This document shows, one piece after another, positions 44,770 through 53,965 of a stretch of 64,000 bases of DNA. The notes under the pieces were generated by a model, which saw only the letters and a program-made list of their open reading frames with translations, was not told the DNA's origin and searched no databases. The position numbers and the translations under genes were made by a program. Source of the DNA: Paenibacillus alvei DSM 29 (GTDB lineage Bacteria > Bacillota > Bacilli > Paenibacillales > Paenibacillaceae); NCBI RefSeq assembly GCF_000293805.1, contig NZ_AMBZ01000009.1, positions 62,001-126,000 of the forward strand, in the 5' to 3' direction. Every line of letters starts with the position of its first letter. Positions within the stretch are counted from its first letter, which is position 1.

Positions 44770-45073
44770 AACCTAGCTGTTCGCCATGTCTCCTCAGCAC
44801 ATCTTGAGGCACATCTGCAACCTTACTAGTAAAATAGCCTGGCACCGTGTCACCGCCAAAATCCGCGGGATCGAGGATGTCATACATTTGTACAATTCGC
44901 TGTAAATAGGCGTCTCCATCTTGCAGCGGCGCAAAGGTAGCCTCCACCCCTTTACCGCTCGGCATATACATTTGAAAATATCCATAGAGCGAGTCCTCAT
45001 CAATCATTTCATCGGCTTCTTCTTCTTCATCCATGAGATGGAGCAGGTATCTTGCGTATGACTGCTTATCCAA
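44762..45073 (-). CDS. Hypothetical acidic protein
   Basis: A 103-residue protein with an acidic middle (HLMDEEEEADEMIDEDSLYG) and a C-terminal part GDAYLQRIVQMYDILDPADF. It starts at TTG 45073, with GAGAGG 7 bases upstream, and is the first gene of the minus-strand row running to 39.3 kb. The family is not recognised. Its strong negative charge is like that of DNA-mimic or nuclease-inhibitor proteins. Confidence 0.55.
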   Translation of the reverse strand: MDKQSYARYLLHLMDEEEEADEMIDEDSLYGYFQMYMPSGKGVEATFAPLQDGDAYLQRIVQMYDILDPADFGGDTVPGYFTSKVADVPQDVLRRHGEQLGCE

Positions 45074-45133
45074 AGTAATCCTCTCCTTATCGCAAATAAG
45101 CGGAGTTATAAGTTCTCATTCGTATATTTTAGT

Positions 45134-45171
45134 ACAAAAAAGACCTTATGGCTAAAATAAGGCCTTTTTTG
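45134..45171 (-). terminator. Bidirectional terminator after gerC
   Basis: Stem AAAAAAGACCTTAT/ATAAGGCCTTTTTT with a 7-base loop; T-tracts on both strands. It separates the spore germination operon from the immunity-type row. Confidence 0.85.
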
Positions 45172-45198
45172 TGCGATTATTGGCAGATTTACGAACTT

Positions 45199-46385
45199 TC
45201 ATCTTTTTATTTCATTTTCCTTCAGAATTCCCGACGGACCCAGTTTCCCTTCTTCCCAAACTTGCAGATGTAATGAAGCGATAACCTCCGCCTCGGCAAA
45301 TTTGTTAGCCCATTCCTTTTTATCCCTTTCCATGCATAAGGATGTTGCCGGTGAAAGGCTTCCCCGAATCCAAAAATATCTGTACCGAGGGCTTGTGCTT
45401 CTTGGATTACCTTTTGAACAAATTTGCCGGTTTGTCTATTTAGCTCTTGCTGTACCAATATCACGTTTTTAGACTCGCTTAAGTCTAGTCGCGTGTTATT
45501 TTCCCGAATTGTACCTTTTCCGCCAAGTGTAACGGTAATACTAACCTTATTGCCGCGCTGGGATGTTTTGATGTTTCTCTTCAAATGGTCTAACTCAACT
45601 AAAATGTTTCCCTTCTCCCCAGGAATATTGACGGTGAAGACATTGGAATTTAATTTCCCTACGATCCATTGCCGGATGAAACTCTCCTTCATCGGCAAAT
45701 AGGTAACGAGACGGTTTTCCTTATCGAAAATAGCGAAGCCCCTTAGCTTCATCTCAGGAGCTGTTTGTTCCGAACCTTCTTTAGAAGGGCTGTCCGTTTT
45801 TTCAACGGCAGGCAAAATGGGGCAACTTTCCTCGCTCGAAGCGGCCATCAAAAAGTTTCGCAAGGTGAGATCTGGATTTAACCCAGCAGCCTCATGCATT
45901 TTGACAAGAGCATTCGCCGAAAGGCGTTCCAACGGATAGGGTAATTCAAGAAAATCCTGCACCGATCCGCCTTTCAAAACGAACATATCTGCTCGCAGCC
46001 GTACAATGGGATCCCGGCTTAATTGATCCAAAATTGTTGCAAGACCATGTCGTGCTAACTCTTCCCCAATCAGAATTACCCTGCGATGCCCGGAAAACCA
46101 TGTACGGGAAACTTTAAGTTGCATATCCCTAGCGGCTTCGTACAGATTTTTACCAGTTCCCGAGACAGTAACAAAAGCCTTGTTGCCCTGACTTGCCGAT
46201 TTACCGCTGCCCATTTTCGATGGGAGCGCAAACTGTGTCGTCCCCCGATACGTTCCATCTTTGTTCAGATCAAATCCCCACGCGATAATAATGGCTCGAT
46301 CATTCAATTCTTTGCGATCCCAGCAACCTGTCGTCAACAGTATGAGCAAAATGAAAATAAGAAAAATCACCCTGTTTTGTTTCAT
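45199..46385 (-). CDS. Spore germination protein GerC (Ger(x)C family), C-terminus frame-shifted
   Basis: Lipoprotein subunit of a GerA-type germinant receptor in the inner spore membrane, about 395 residues. It has a signal peptide with lipobox L-T-T-G-C, then CWDRKELNDRAIIIAWGFDL, the Ger(x)C hallmark, and later FIRQWIVGKLNSNVFTVNIP. As written the end is Arg-rich and unlike the family. Adding one G at the run 45324-45326 (CCC on the plus strand) restores W-K-G-D-K-K-E-W-A-N-K-F-A-E-A-E-V, an amphipathic GerC ending, and a stop at 45199. It overlaps gerB by four bases (ATGA), so it is the last gene of gerA-gerB-gerC. Confidence 0.85.
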
Positions 46386-47488
46386 TGTTGCCTCACCTTC
46401 TTGTTGGATCTCTTTTTACGGATCGTCCCGACAATCCATAATAAAAGAGGAATTCCGAATACGTTAATCGGCATGACATAGGGCAGCCAAAATTTTTGTG
46501 GGTAATCGATCATGGCCTGTGCGATGTTTTTTGGCAATAGTGAAAAACCGAATACGATCGGAACAACGACCCAGATTAACTTTCGCCAATCTTTTATGTT
46601 CAACCATTGTGCGGTTCCGTAAGTAGTGGCAAACAGGAATAAAGAAAGCTTGGTAAAAACAGAGAACATCCAGACGACCACAACCAGGATATCAACATTT
46701 TGAATGAAACCCAAAACGGAAATAAAACGTGACATATCATAGAAAGGAAACCACATCCGCGAAGAAAGTAACGGCCCAAACGTCATAATAGCCACCGCTG
46801 CCGCCACAAAAACCAATAAAGACGGGACAGCCATTCCCCACATTGCCCGTGGGAGCGCTTGGCGGGTATCGGATAGAAAGCAAAACACCATCATCAATAT
46901 GACCGTTTCACTATAATAAGCAGCGGTTGGGAGTGCCCCTTTCAAAATCGGCCCTAACCCGGAATCGGCGTAAACTGGAGTTAATTGCTGCCAATCCAGA
47001 TGATTCAAGCTAAGAACGCAGGTACCCAAAACCATTAGGACTATAATTGGACCCACAATTTCACTGCAACGGGCGATGCCCTCAATACCGCTTGTATAAA
47101 TAACATAAACCGCTAAGATCAATTGTGTGAACAATAGCACTGTTAACGGTGTTTTCTCAAATAATGCTAGGTGTAAAAAATCCGAGGAGTCGCGCAAGAT
47201 TACTCCATCTACCGAATACCACATCACAAAGTAAGGGAGGACAATGATTTTTCCCAACCATTTTCCCAGTATCGTTTGGCTAAATTGGATAAAGGTTTGA
47301 TCCGGGTATAGCAGACTTATCTTAGCGGCAAGGTATACTACGCCAAGCCCGATGATTCCCGAAAGTAAAACGGAAATCCAAGCATCTTGCTTGGCCTCAG
47401 CGATCGCTGGAGTCAACGTAAACAGTATACCTGATGCGGTTTCAGTACTCACTATCAGCCAAAAGAGCTGTAGTCCGGAGATTTTCAT
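46382..47488 (-). CDS. Spore germination protein GerB (permease-like)
   Basis: A 368-residue integral membrane protein of the GerAB/ArcD/ProY group with ten predicted helices; it forms the germinant-binding subunit of the receptor. Markers are ISGLQLFWLIVSTETASGIL at the first helix, AIAEAKQDAWISVLLSGIIG, then YFVMWYSVDGVILRDSSDFL. I chose ATG 47488, with AGGAG 8 bases upstream, rather than the more distal ATG 47512. It lies 49 bases after gerA and overlaps gerC. The frame is intact, unlike both neighbours. The germinant (amino acid, sugar or nucleoside) cannot be inferred. Confidence 0.9.
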   Translation of the reverse strand: MKISGLQLFWLIVSTETASGILFTLTPAIAEAKQDAWISVLLSGIIGLGVVYLAAKISLLYPDQTFIQFSQTILGKWLGKIIVLPYFVMWYSVDGVILRDSSDFLHLALFEKTPLTVLLFTQLILAVYVIYTSGIEGIARCSEIVGPIIVLMVLGTCVLSLNHLDWQQLTPVYADSGLGPILKGALPTAAYYSETVILMMVFCFLSDTRQALPRAMWGMAVPSLLVFVAAAVAIMTFGPLLSSRMWFPFYDMSRFISVLGFIQNVDILVVVVWMFSVFTKLSLFLFATTYGTAQWLNIKDWRKLIWVVVPIVFGFSLLPKNIAQAMIDYPQKFWLPYVMPINVFGIPLLLWIVGTIRKKRSNKKVRQQ

Positions 47489-47537
47489 AAGACTTGCTCC
47501 TATCCAATGCAATTCATGTTGGTGTGTAAATATCTAT

Positions 47538-49130
47538 TTATGTACGTTTCCCACGTTGCGGATCAGGCTTTTGACCTTCCGGAATGCGCTCTTTATCCCT
47601 TCCTGCAAAAAATGGGCGATCTCGCATAGCCCATCGCGGCGCTCGTATAAAAATATCCTTTGAATTTCCGGGAATCTCGGGGGAAACCGGAGTGAGATAA
47701 GGCACTCCAAAAGAACGCAGATTTACTAAATGAATAAGCAGTACAATCAATCCAAGGCCAATTCCATATAAACCCAGCGCCCCCGCCAAGATCAGAAGAG
47801 GAAACCGAACGAGTCGAAAGGCGAGCCCAACATTATATCGTGGAATAGAAAATGATGCGATGCCAGTAAATGCGACAACAATGACCAGAGGAGCAGCAAC
47901 GATCCCCGCATTGACTGCAGATTCTCCAATCACCAATGCTCCAACCATGCTAACCGCTGAACCGATCGGTTTGGGCAAACGAATCCCGGCTTCCCTTAAT
48001 GCCTCGAACATAAATTCCATCAAGAGCGCCTCTACAACGGCCGGAAAAGGAACGCCTTCGCGAGCGGCGGCGATACTCAGCAATAATTCTGCTGGTACTA
48101 ACTCCGGATGGAACGTCGTAGCTGCAACATAAAGGGAAGGAAGGAGTATCGAAATGAAAAGCAACGTGAACCGCAGCCATCGAATGGCTGTGGAATAGAT
48201 AAAATGCTCATAATAGTCTTCTGCCGCCTGAAGGGCCGACCAAAAGGTCATGGGAACGATAAGTACAAACGGGGAACCGTTAACAATAATCCCGATTTTG
48301 CCTTCCAACAAACTTGAAAGTACAACATCAGGCCGTTCCGTGTTCTGCACGGTTGGAAATGGGGAGAAGGGAGCATCTTCGATAAATTCTTCAATGAATC
48401 CGGAATCCAGTACTGCATCAATCTCAATCCGGCTAACTCTCTTTCGGACCTCGTCCAGGATGGAATCTTCTACAATGCCTTCAATGTACACCAAGGCCAC
48501 ATCCGTCTGAGACAATGCACCGATGGTTACCGCTTCGGTTTTCAGCCTTGGGCTTTTTAACCTTCGACGCAGCAAACTCGTATTCGTTCGTAAGGATTCG
48601 GTAAATCCTTCACGGGGACCGCGTACTACGGATTCGGTTTACGGTTCAGTAACCTGACGCTTTTCAAAATTAGTAAGATCGGCGAGCAAAACCTGGTGCT
48701 CCCCCGCTGCAAACACGGCGACGTGGCCACTTAAAATGTCCTGTACTGTTTCTGATACACGATCTGTTAGCTTGATTTGCCGGGTAGCGACAGCTTGATT
48801 AGCTATCAATTCTCCCAAGCATTCCAGTTTACTCAACTCATTCGGCAATCCCGGGTTGATTAGCGGCTTCAGAATGGTTTCTTCCAAGCTTACACTGTCA
48901 ATCATCCCATCAACATAGATCAATAGTGCTTGCATTTGCCCATGAAGCTGAACTGAACGATATACAACATCCGAACAGTTTCGGAACAGCTCGTTCATCA
49001 TTTGCTCATTTTGTTGTAAATCAAAAGTGAACTGCTGATTCAGAAGGCACGCATCTTCTTGCAGCACAATTTCCCTCTTGGCCCGTTTTTTAAGGAATGA
49101 ATTCAAAAACCGCTGAGTAATACGTGTCAT
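47538..49130 (-). pseudogene. Spore germination protein GerA, interrupted by an in-frame stop
   Basis: GerA subunit of the receptor, about 530 residues. The N-terminal soluble domain (LNQQFTFDLQQNEQMMNELF, LLIYVDGMIDSVSLEETILK) and the membrane part (TESVVRGPREGFTESLRTNT, NGSPFVLIVPMTFWSALQAA, RGVPFPAVVEALLMEFMFEA-like) are both well kept. A TAA at 48639-48641 separates them in the same frame, where relatives read E-P-x-T-E-S-V-V-R-G-P-R-E-G-F. The codon is one change away from AAA, CAA or GAA. The run is not a homopolymer, so this is a true nonsense change or a base-call error. Unless read through, the receptor is broken. The start is ATG 49130, with GGGAG 8 bases upstream. Confidence 0.85.
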
Positions 49131-49167
49131 AAGGAAATCTCCCGAATTTAATAATTTATACCGATTA

Positions 49168-49644
49168 TTAATCCCCAATCCAGGGACATTCATACAACAT
49201 TCGAAGCCCTCGAACTAACAGGCGAGACTTCGATATGATATGTAACCCCTTTAACCAACAGGCATGACCGCCATTAGCCAGAACGTCAAGAAGATCGCCA
49301 ACCATCTGGCCAAGTGGGCTGGATAGGGCGATCCACAACTCGTCTCCAATCTCTACACCATATAACGGCTCAATAGATTGGTGAATATGATAGCTGCCTC
49401 CGGCTCTTTCCACCGTAATCTGCGCCAATGGACGTTCTCCGAGCGTGCCTACGAACCGCACAGAGGTCACGATGGCAGCTCCCTGCTTCCCTTTTTGCAA
49501 ACGGAGCTCCTTCTCGTAATCGTCATTTCGCATGACAACCGGAATGACCACGCCAGCTTTCACAGGAAAGCCTTTCGGGACGAAGAGACTGTTCGACTTG
49601 CGCAGCCGTTCTGCTTCATCGGTCAGAATGGTTTCCAGCATCAT
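49168..49644 (-). CDS. Hypothetical protein upstream of gerA
   Basis: A 158-residue protein: AERLRKSNSLFVPKGFPVKA, GVVIPVVMRNDDYEKELRLQ, then IVTSVRFVGTLGERPLAQIT and GVEIGDELWIALSSPLGQMV. The last part looks like a small beta-barrel domain. No family is recognised and no signal peptide or membrane helix is seen. It ends 38 bases before the gerA start and belongs to the same strand, with two further small genes upstream. Confidence 0.5.
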   Translation of the reverse strand: MMLETILTDEAERLRKSNSLFVPKGFPVKAGVVIPVVMRNDDYEKELRLQKGKQGAAIVTSVRFVGTLGERPLAQITVERAGGSYHIHQSIEPLYGVEIGDELWIALSSPLGQMVGDLLDVLANGGHACWLKGLHIISKSRLLVRGLRMLYECPWIGD

Positions 49645-49697
49645 CAGTTGGCGATCCGCAATCGTTATTGGAATTCCTCGATGCGGATCACTTCTCC

Positions 49698-49937
49698 CTA
49701 AATGGTCACTTGCTTGTTGTCTTCGAAGCTTACTGCATTCCCATAACTGTAGATTCTAGCCGCATCTTGAGACAATGCGAGGTTAGCCCTCTCCCCAATG
49801 CGGTATGCAAACCCAGAGAGCTCCAATGCAGGCACAGCATAATCCCGGCCGTCAGCCGTAAAGTGGAGCTGTAATACCCGGCTGCGATTGATTTGCCCGC
49901 GTTCTTCGATCCGACTTAAGACAGCATCCTTGATCAT
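49698..49937 (-). CDS. Small hypothetical protein
   Basis: A 79-residue protein, mainly beta by composition: VLQLHFTADGRDYAVPALEL, then ANLALSQDAARIYSYGNAVS. It begins two bases after the stop of the gene at 49940, so the two are translationally coupled. Not recognised. Similar barrel-like character to the proteins on both sides suggests a set of related small-domain proteins. Confidence 0.45.
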   Translation of the reverse strand: MIKDAVLSRIEERGQINRSRVLQLHFTADGRDYAVPALELSGFAYRIGERANLALSQDAARIYSYGNAVSFEDNKQVTI

Positions 49938-49939
49938 CT

Positions 49940-50201
49940 TCAGTCCACTTGCTCCGGAATGTTATCCTCCGTGACAAATACTGCGCTGTTCTTCCTCCGG
50001 TTATAGCTGATGACGACCGGATCCCCAACCTTCACTCCGTTCAAGAATGATAGGACTTTCTTGATCGCTACCTCTTTTGTCTGTCCTTCATCCGTGAACC
50101 TGACGGTAAAGCGAACTAGCGGCTGGTTGTTTATGTAGGTTCCTGTCTCTTCCATTCTAGCGATTGTGCCTGGGAAAATTGTGCCTTCGGCGTTTTTCCA
50201 C
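49940..50201 (-). CDS. Small beta-domain protein (DUF3592-like), start possibly frame-shifted
   Basis: At least 71 residues (ATG 50155): EETGTYINNQPLVRFTVRFT, then VLSFLNGVKVGDPVVISYNR, which resembles the short beta domain in DUF3592-type proteins (G-T-Y-I-N-N-Q-P). No ribosome binding site precedes this ATG. The frame in the same phase continues upstream as N-A-E-G-T-I-F-P-G-T-I-A-R-M. A GTG at 50201 with GGGAG upstream would join it if the A run on the minus strand (50193-50197 on the plus strand) were one base shorter. The longer form is therefore likely but unproven. It is first in the small-gene row before gerA. Confidence 0.45.
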
Positions 50202-50594
50202 CCTATATCTTCTCCCTTCCAATTCCAATCAAGTCAATTCTAGAGATATGTCCTTTTTACCATGTAAAAAAATAATCAGGAGTTAAAGAACCCCCGTGAT
50301 TCAGTGATCGTTAAGCAGCAAGGGATTCCATGCCTGATTTTGGCTAGTATGCGAGTAAAGGAAGTCAGCAATCAACCTATCCCTCAGTTGCGTCTTTTTT
50401 TCAATGTATATTGGCATGGTAAATAGATCAAATGTCACATTTACAATCGAAGCCCTTTATTGTGAACAACATAACACACCATTTATAGAGCAAGCTGCTC
50501 CATTTTTATCAGCGTTTTAAAATTGTTACTTGACCTTAGGTCAGACCTAAGGTATATCGTTGAGATATTCCAAGCTATTCCCTTAGGAGTGAAC
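50202..50594. other. Divergent intergenic region
   Basis: About 390 bases between the minus-strand gerA-side genes and the MerR gene. Apart from the MerR operator at 50530-50560, I see nothing recognisable. Confidence 0.5.
50530..50560 (+). promoter_or_regulatory. MerR-type promoter with spacer palindrome
   Basis: TTGACC (-35, 50530-50535) overlaps a perfect 10-bp dyad ACCTTAGGTC-A-GACCTAAGGT (50533-50553), and the -10 region TATATC/TATCGT follows. An operator between -35 and -10 with a long spacer is the signature of MerR-controlled promoters. It drives the MerR-GNAT-hydrolase unit. Confidence 0.8.
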
Positions 50595-51416
50595 ATGATG
50601 AAAAGTGAAATTACAATTAGTGAATTAGCGAAGCTGATGAATGTGTCAGTCCATCAAATACGTTACTTTGAAGAGAAAGGCGTTCTTCAACCCAGCTACA
50701 CAGCTAACAACCAGTATCGCATGTATGACATGGAGCAAGTGTACCAGTTGGCGCAAATTCTGCTGCTTCGCAAGCTTGAAGTGCCTGTTTCATCCATTAA
50801 GGAGTGTATGACTTCCTTCTCTGCGGATCAATATCGTCAGCTGCTTCATTCTTCCCTGTGCGATATCGAAGCGGAAATACGGCGGCTTAAGGAGACGCAA
50901 CAGTTTATCAAAAAAGTGCTGCAGGAGCAGCGATACGAAATGGAAAAGTCCAATTCTTATCCTATCAAGCGACGAGATATCACCTATTTCACACGTTGGA
51001 TAGAGACGGATTCCCTTACAAAGCTTACTGCCAAACAATTGGTTGAGCAATCAAAGCCCATTCCGAACTTGTTCGAAATGGATATTCACTATATTTATCA
51101 TGATGATGCTAGCCACAGCTTATGTTTGGAAGCGCAGAACCCTGGCGTTGGGGATTTTGCTCTACCTAGGGGGAATTACCTAACACAGCAGTGCGTCATT
51201 GAAGAAGAGGATGAACTTGATGAAATCATTGAACAGTTTTATCAATATGCGGCTGCGCAATCTTATGTTCTCTCAGGCCCTCTAATCCTGATTGAAAAAT
51301 CATATTTATCTTTATTTAGCAACAACAAGTTGCACTACGAGCTGCAAATCTTGGTAGAGCCTATAGCCAATTCTGAAGGAGGCAATGATCATGACTGCGC
51401 GACAAATCACGATTGA
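50595..51416 (+). CDS. MerR-family transcriptional regulator
   Basis: A 273-residue regulator. The N-terminal winged helix reads ITISELAKLMNVSVHQIRYF then EEKGVLQPSYTANNQYRMYD, with the long dimerisation helix to about residue 125 (RRLKETQQFIKKVLQEQRYE). The C-terminal effector domain (about 135-273) is of the GyrI/BmrR-like kind by position, with a substrate-binding pattern not further assignable. The ATG at 50595 has AGGAG 6 bases upstream; the open frame before it overlaps the operator. The operator dyad at 50533 implies autoregulation. Its end overlaps the next gene by 26 bases, so a drug- or stress-sensing operon with the GNAT and hydrolase genes is likely. Confidence 0.85.
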   Translation: MMKSEITISELAKLMNVSVHQIRYFEEKGVLQPSYTANNQYRMYDMEQVYQLAQILLLRKLEVPVSSIKECMTSFSADQYRQLLHSSLCDIEAEIRRLKETQQFIKKVLQEQRYEMEKSNSYPIKRRDITYFTRWIETDSLTKLTAKQLVEQSKPIPNLFEMDIHYIYHDDASHSLCLEAQNPGVGDFALPRGNYLTQQCVIEEEDELDEIIEQFYQYAAAQSYVLSGPLILIEKSYLSLFSNNKLHYELQILVEPIANSEGGNDHDCATNHD

Positions 51417-52023
51417 ACCGATGCAAGATAAGTACAATGCACAGGTTGGCCGATTGCTCGTTCATGGGTTCCGCGGGAAATTTCAACACCTAACGAAGTT
51501 GAGTGAGGAGAATCTTGCTTTCTTTTTCGAGAAGCTGTTGGAACAATACCCTTCTGAACCGGCAAGCTGTAGAATTGTCGCCCTGCAAGCGGGAGAAGTG
51601 ATCGGTACGTTATCGATCAAATGGGGTGCAAGTGCAGAAGTTCAGGAAACAACGAGCAAGCTTCCCGTGTGGAAGGATGTTAATTACATTGGAAAATGGA
51701 ACCTCCTTATACTGGTAATTGGATTATCCCTACTAGAACATAAGCCGTTAGCTAAGGAATGTTATATTGCTGACGTGGCTGTCCACCCCCATCATAGAAG
51801 CAAAGGAGTTGGAAGATTGCTGTTGGAATGGGCGCAGCAGTTTGCCCTAGCGGAACTAGGCCTGAGCTTACTAAGCTTGCACGTCGCAGGTTCAAATCCG
51901 CGGGCAAAACAGTTGTATGAGCAGTTATCCTTCTCTACCTATAAACAAGAATATAGTATTCTGCGTCACTTCTTTTTCAATGAAGGAACATGGAATTATA
52001 TGACCCGAAGATTGAAATCATAG
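51391..52023 (+). CDS. GNAT-family N-acetyltransferase
   Basis: A 210-residue acetyltransferase. The acetyl-CoA-binding core reads CYIADVAVHPHHRSKGVGRL then LLEWAQQFA (motif A with R-S-K-G-V-G), followed by LSLHVAGSNPRAKQLYEQLS (motif B). A hydrophobic insert (KWNLLILVIGLSLLEHKPLA) precedes it. Substrate unknown; the operon context with a MerR regulator fits inactivation of an antibiotic or toxic amine. I chose ATG 51391, with AAGGAGG 8 bases upstream; the ATG at 51385 is too close to that site. It overlaps the MerR gene in another frame. Confidence 0.85.
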   Translation: MTARQITIEPMQDKYNAQVGRLLVHGFRGKFQHLTKLSEENLAFFFEKLLEQYPSEPASCRIVALQAGEVIGTLSIKWGASAEVQETTSKLPVWKDVNYIGKWNLLILVIGLSLLEHKPLAKECYIADVAVHPHHRSKGVGRLLLEWAQQFALAELGLSLLSLHVAGSNPRAKQLYEQLSFSTYKQEYSILRHFFFNEGTWNYMTRRLKS

Positions 52024-52049
52024 AGAGCTATTCACAAGGAGAACATAAG

Positions 52050-53114
52050 ATGAAAAAGAAACTAGCGATATCCTTACTATTGATTGTTTTGATTTTTGGC
52101 GGTGCTGGACTATATATTTTGAATCAGTACGATTTTGACATGGATGAACAGGCTGTTGAAATCCAGACGCCTCAAGGCAAATTAACAGGCAGCTTCGTCC
52201 TGCCTAAGAACTACACGAACAAACTTGGACTTGTATTATTCATTCATGGGGACGGCCCTATTGACGCTACGCACGAGGACGGCTATAAGCCGCTATGGGA
52301 ACGGCTGGCTTCCCTTGGATATGCTTCTTTGTCTCTTAACAAAAGAGGCATTAACGGTTCGGAAGGCAATTGGGAGCATCAAAGCATAGATGACCGAGTG
52401 AAAGAAGCCCGTCAGGCGATTGACTGGGCAAAACAGCAGCCAATGATTGATGAAAAGCAGATTGGGGTGTGGGGAGCGAGTCAGGCGGGCTGGGTCATTC
52501 CGAAGCTTGCCAAGCAGGAGCAGCTCGCTTTCAGCCTTCTTCTATCCCCTGCGATCAACTGGATTAGTCAAGGGCACTACAATACACGCAGGGAAATGCT
52601 GGCTGCAGGGAAATCGGAAGCAGAAATTCAAGACAGACTGGCCTATAACCGACAAGTGCGACAGTTGTTAGAGAAACATGCTTCCTATGAAGAGTATGCC
52701 AAAATCGCACGTGAAAATAGCTTGATGTCGAGAGACAGATGGATATTCGCCGGCAAAAATTTCTTGTCGGATGCCACGGATGATCTTCGCAACTTCAACT
52801 CGCCTGTATTGCTGATTCTAGGTGAAGAAGATTTGCAGGTCGATGTGAAGGATACGGAGCGGGTCTATCGAGACATTGTGAAGCCTGGATTGTTGACCGT
52901 TGCTGTCTTCCCTGACGCGGATCATTCTATGCTGAGCAAGCAAACAGCGAATTCGAATTTGCGGGCATTATTGATTAGTCTATTCGCTCCAAGACAAATT
53001 ACGATCCCGGGTTATATGGATGCGATCGAGCAGTTTCTGAGGAAACTTCCCGTCTTTCAAGTCGGCGGATATCGGCTTACCCTTCCTCCTCCACTGGACT
53101 GCATATTCCTTTAA
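52050..53114 (+). CDS. Membrane-anchored alpha/beta-hydrolase
   Basis: A 354-residue hydrolase with an N-terminal membrane anchor (KKKLAISLLLIVLIFGGAGL). The catalytic domain shows LGLVLFIHGDGPIDATHEDG (oxyanion loop), GVWGASQAGWVIPKLAKQE (nucleophile Ser in G-A-S-Q-A-G), LLILGEEDLQVDVKDTER (acid) and FPDADHSMLSK (His). This is the plan of dienelactone-hydrolase/peptidase S9-like extracellular esterases. AAGGAG lies 8 bases before the ATG at 52050. Its last 38 bases overlap the convergent lipase gene, and the end (PPPLDCIFL) reads through the complement of that gene, so the true C-terminus may be slightly different. Third gene of the MerR operon. Confidence 0.8.
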   Translation: MKKKLAISLLLIVLIFGGAGLYILNQYDFDMDEQAVEIQTPQGKLTGSFVLPKNYTNKLGLVLFIHGDGPIDATHEDGYKPLWERLASLGYASLSLNKRGINGSEGNWEHQSIDDRVKEARQAIDWAKQQPMIDEKQIGVWGASQAGWVIPKLAKQEQLAFSLLLSPAINWISQGHYNTRREMLAAGKSEAEIQDRLAYNRQVRQLLEKHASYEEYAKIARENSLMSRDRWIFAGKNFLSDATDDLRNFNSPVLLILGEEDLQVDVKDTERVYRDIVKPGLLTVAVFPDADHSMLSKQTANSNLRALLISLFAPRQITIPGYMDAIEQFLRKLPVFQVGGYRLTLPPPLDCIFL

Positions 53115-53928
53115 ACGGTACGCACCAACTTGTATCCGGACATAAACCTGGATTTTCTTCACAAAGTAAGCTAGCGTAATAAGGATTTTTTTTGCTGAGA
53201 TTTTTAAAATAACAGACAATCTCGTGATTACGATTGGCCAAACTATTCAATTGAAATGAGACCGGATATTTCGTTTTAACATGCTCATAGAATAACCCGT
53301 CTCTCGTAAATGGAGACGGATACGATCGTTCCGGCAAGGTTGGAATAATGTCATGAATATTGAAAATGCGAATGCTGTTCTTAACCGTTTGATCGAATTT
53401 TGATGCAAACACAGGGCTTGCGACACGCGGGCTGCCGTACGTATATACAATAGGTTTCGTAAAAGGAGTGTTAACTGCAATATCATAAGCAGCCAATACG
53501 GCTAAGGCTCCTCCTAAACTATGGCCTGTCACAAACAGTGTTTTCGATGTAGAAAGCTTGCTAAGTTCTCTAATCAACGCTTCCCTTGCGGAATGATAGA
53601 TACATGTGAATCCGCGATGAGTACGTCCAGATTCGTGGACAAACGGATAAGGAATCTGATATAAATCTTGATCCGACTCGTTGTCCTTGAATGTTCGGGT
53701 TCCTCTGAAGACGACGATAATTCGACGCTTCGATTGTGCAATATAACCGAACACTTCCTCTTCCGGCTCTTCAACGCCAGCAAGAGCTCGAATGATCCAT
53801 GAAACGGAAAATCCTTTGGGGAGTACAAATGGTTCTTCTTCAAAAAGTTGATAGGCTTGATGGATCATAGTTGATAGCAAGATGGCGTCTTCTGCGTCAA
53901 AACGATGTTCTAATTTGGATACTTTCAT
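53077..53928 (-). CDS. Class 3 lipase-family protein
   Basis: A 283-residue lipase_3 (fungal-type) hydrolase: SWIIRALAGVEEPEEEVFGY, VVFRGTRTFKDNESDQDLYQ (oxyanion), LFVTGHSLGGALAVLAAYDI (nucleophilic Ser), YGSPRVASPVFASKFDQTV, then NIHDIIPTLPERSYP (Asp) and YEHVKTKYPVSFQLNS (His). The C-terminus has four cysteines and CVPFKGICSP, probably a disulfide-bonded tail. No signal peptide is seen. Its paralogue at 53966 lies directly upstream. It is convergent with, and overlaps, the MerR-operon hydrolase. The full triad suggests that it is the active member of the pair. Confidence 0.85.
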   Translation of the reverse strand: MKVSKLEHRFDAEDAILLSTMIHQAYQLFEEEPFVLPKGFSVSWIIRALAGVEEPEEEVFGYIAQSKRRIIVVFRGTRTFKDNESDQDLYQIPYPFVHESGRTHRGFTCIYHSAREALIRELSKLSTSKTLFVTGHSLGGALAVLAAYDIAVNTPFTKPIVYTYGSPRVASPVFASKFDQTVKNSIRIFNIHDIIPTLPERSYPSPFTRDGLFYEHVKTKYPVSFQLNSLANRNHEIVCYFKNLSKKNPYYASLLCEENPGLCPDTSWCVPFKGICSPVEEEG

Positions 53929-53965
53929 CTAGGCAGCTCCATTTACGAATCAAGTCTCTATCCTC

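Noticed and set aside
51990..52049. Upstream extension of the MerR-operon hydrolase
   Set aside because: A strong AAGGAG and the signal-anchor start at 52050 show that the earlier codons are untranslated or part of the GNAT gene.
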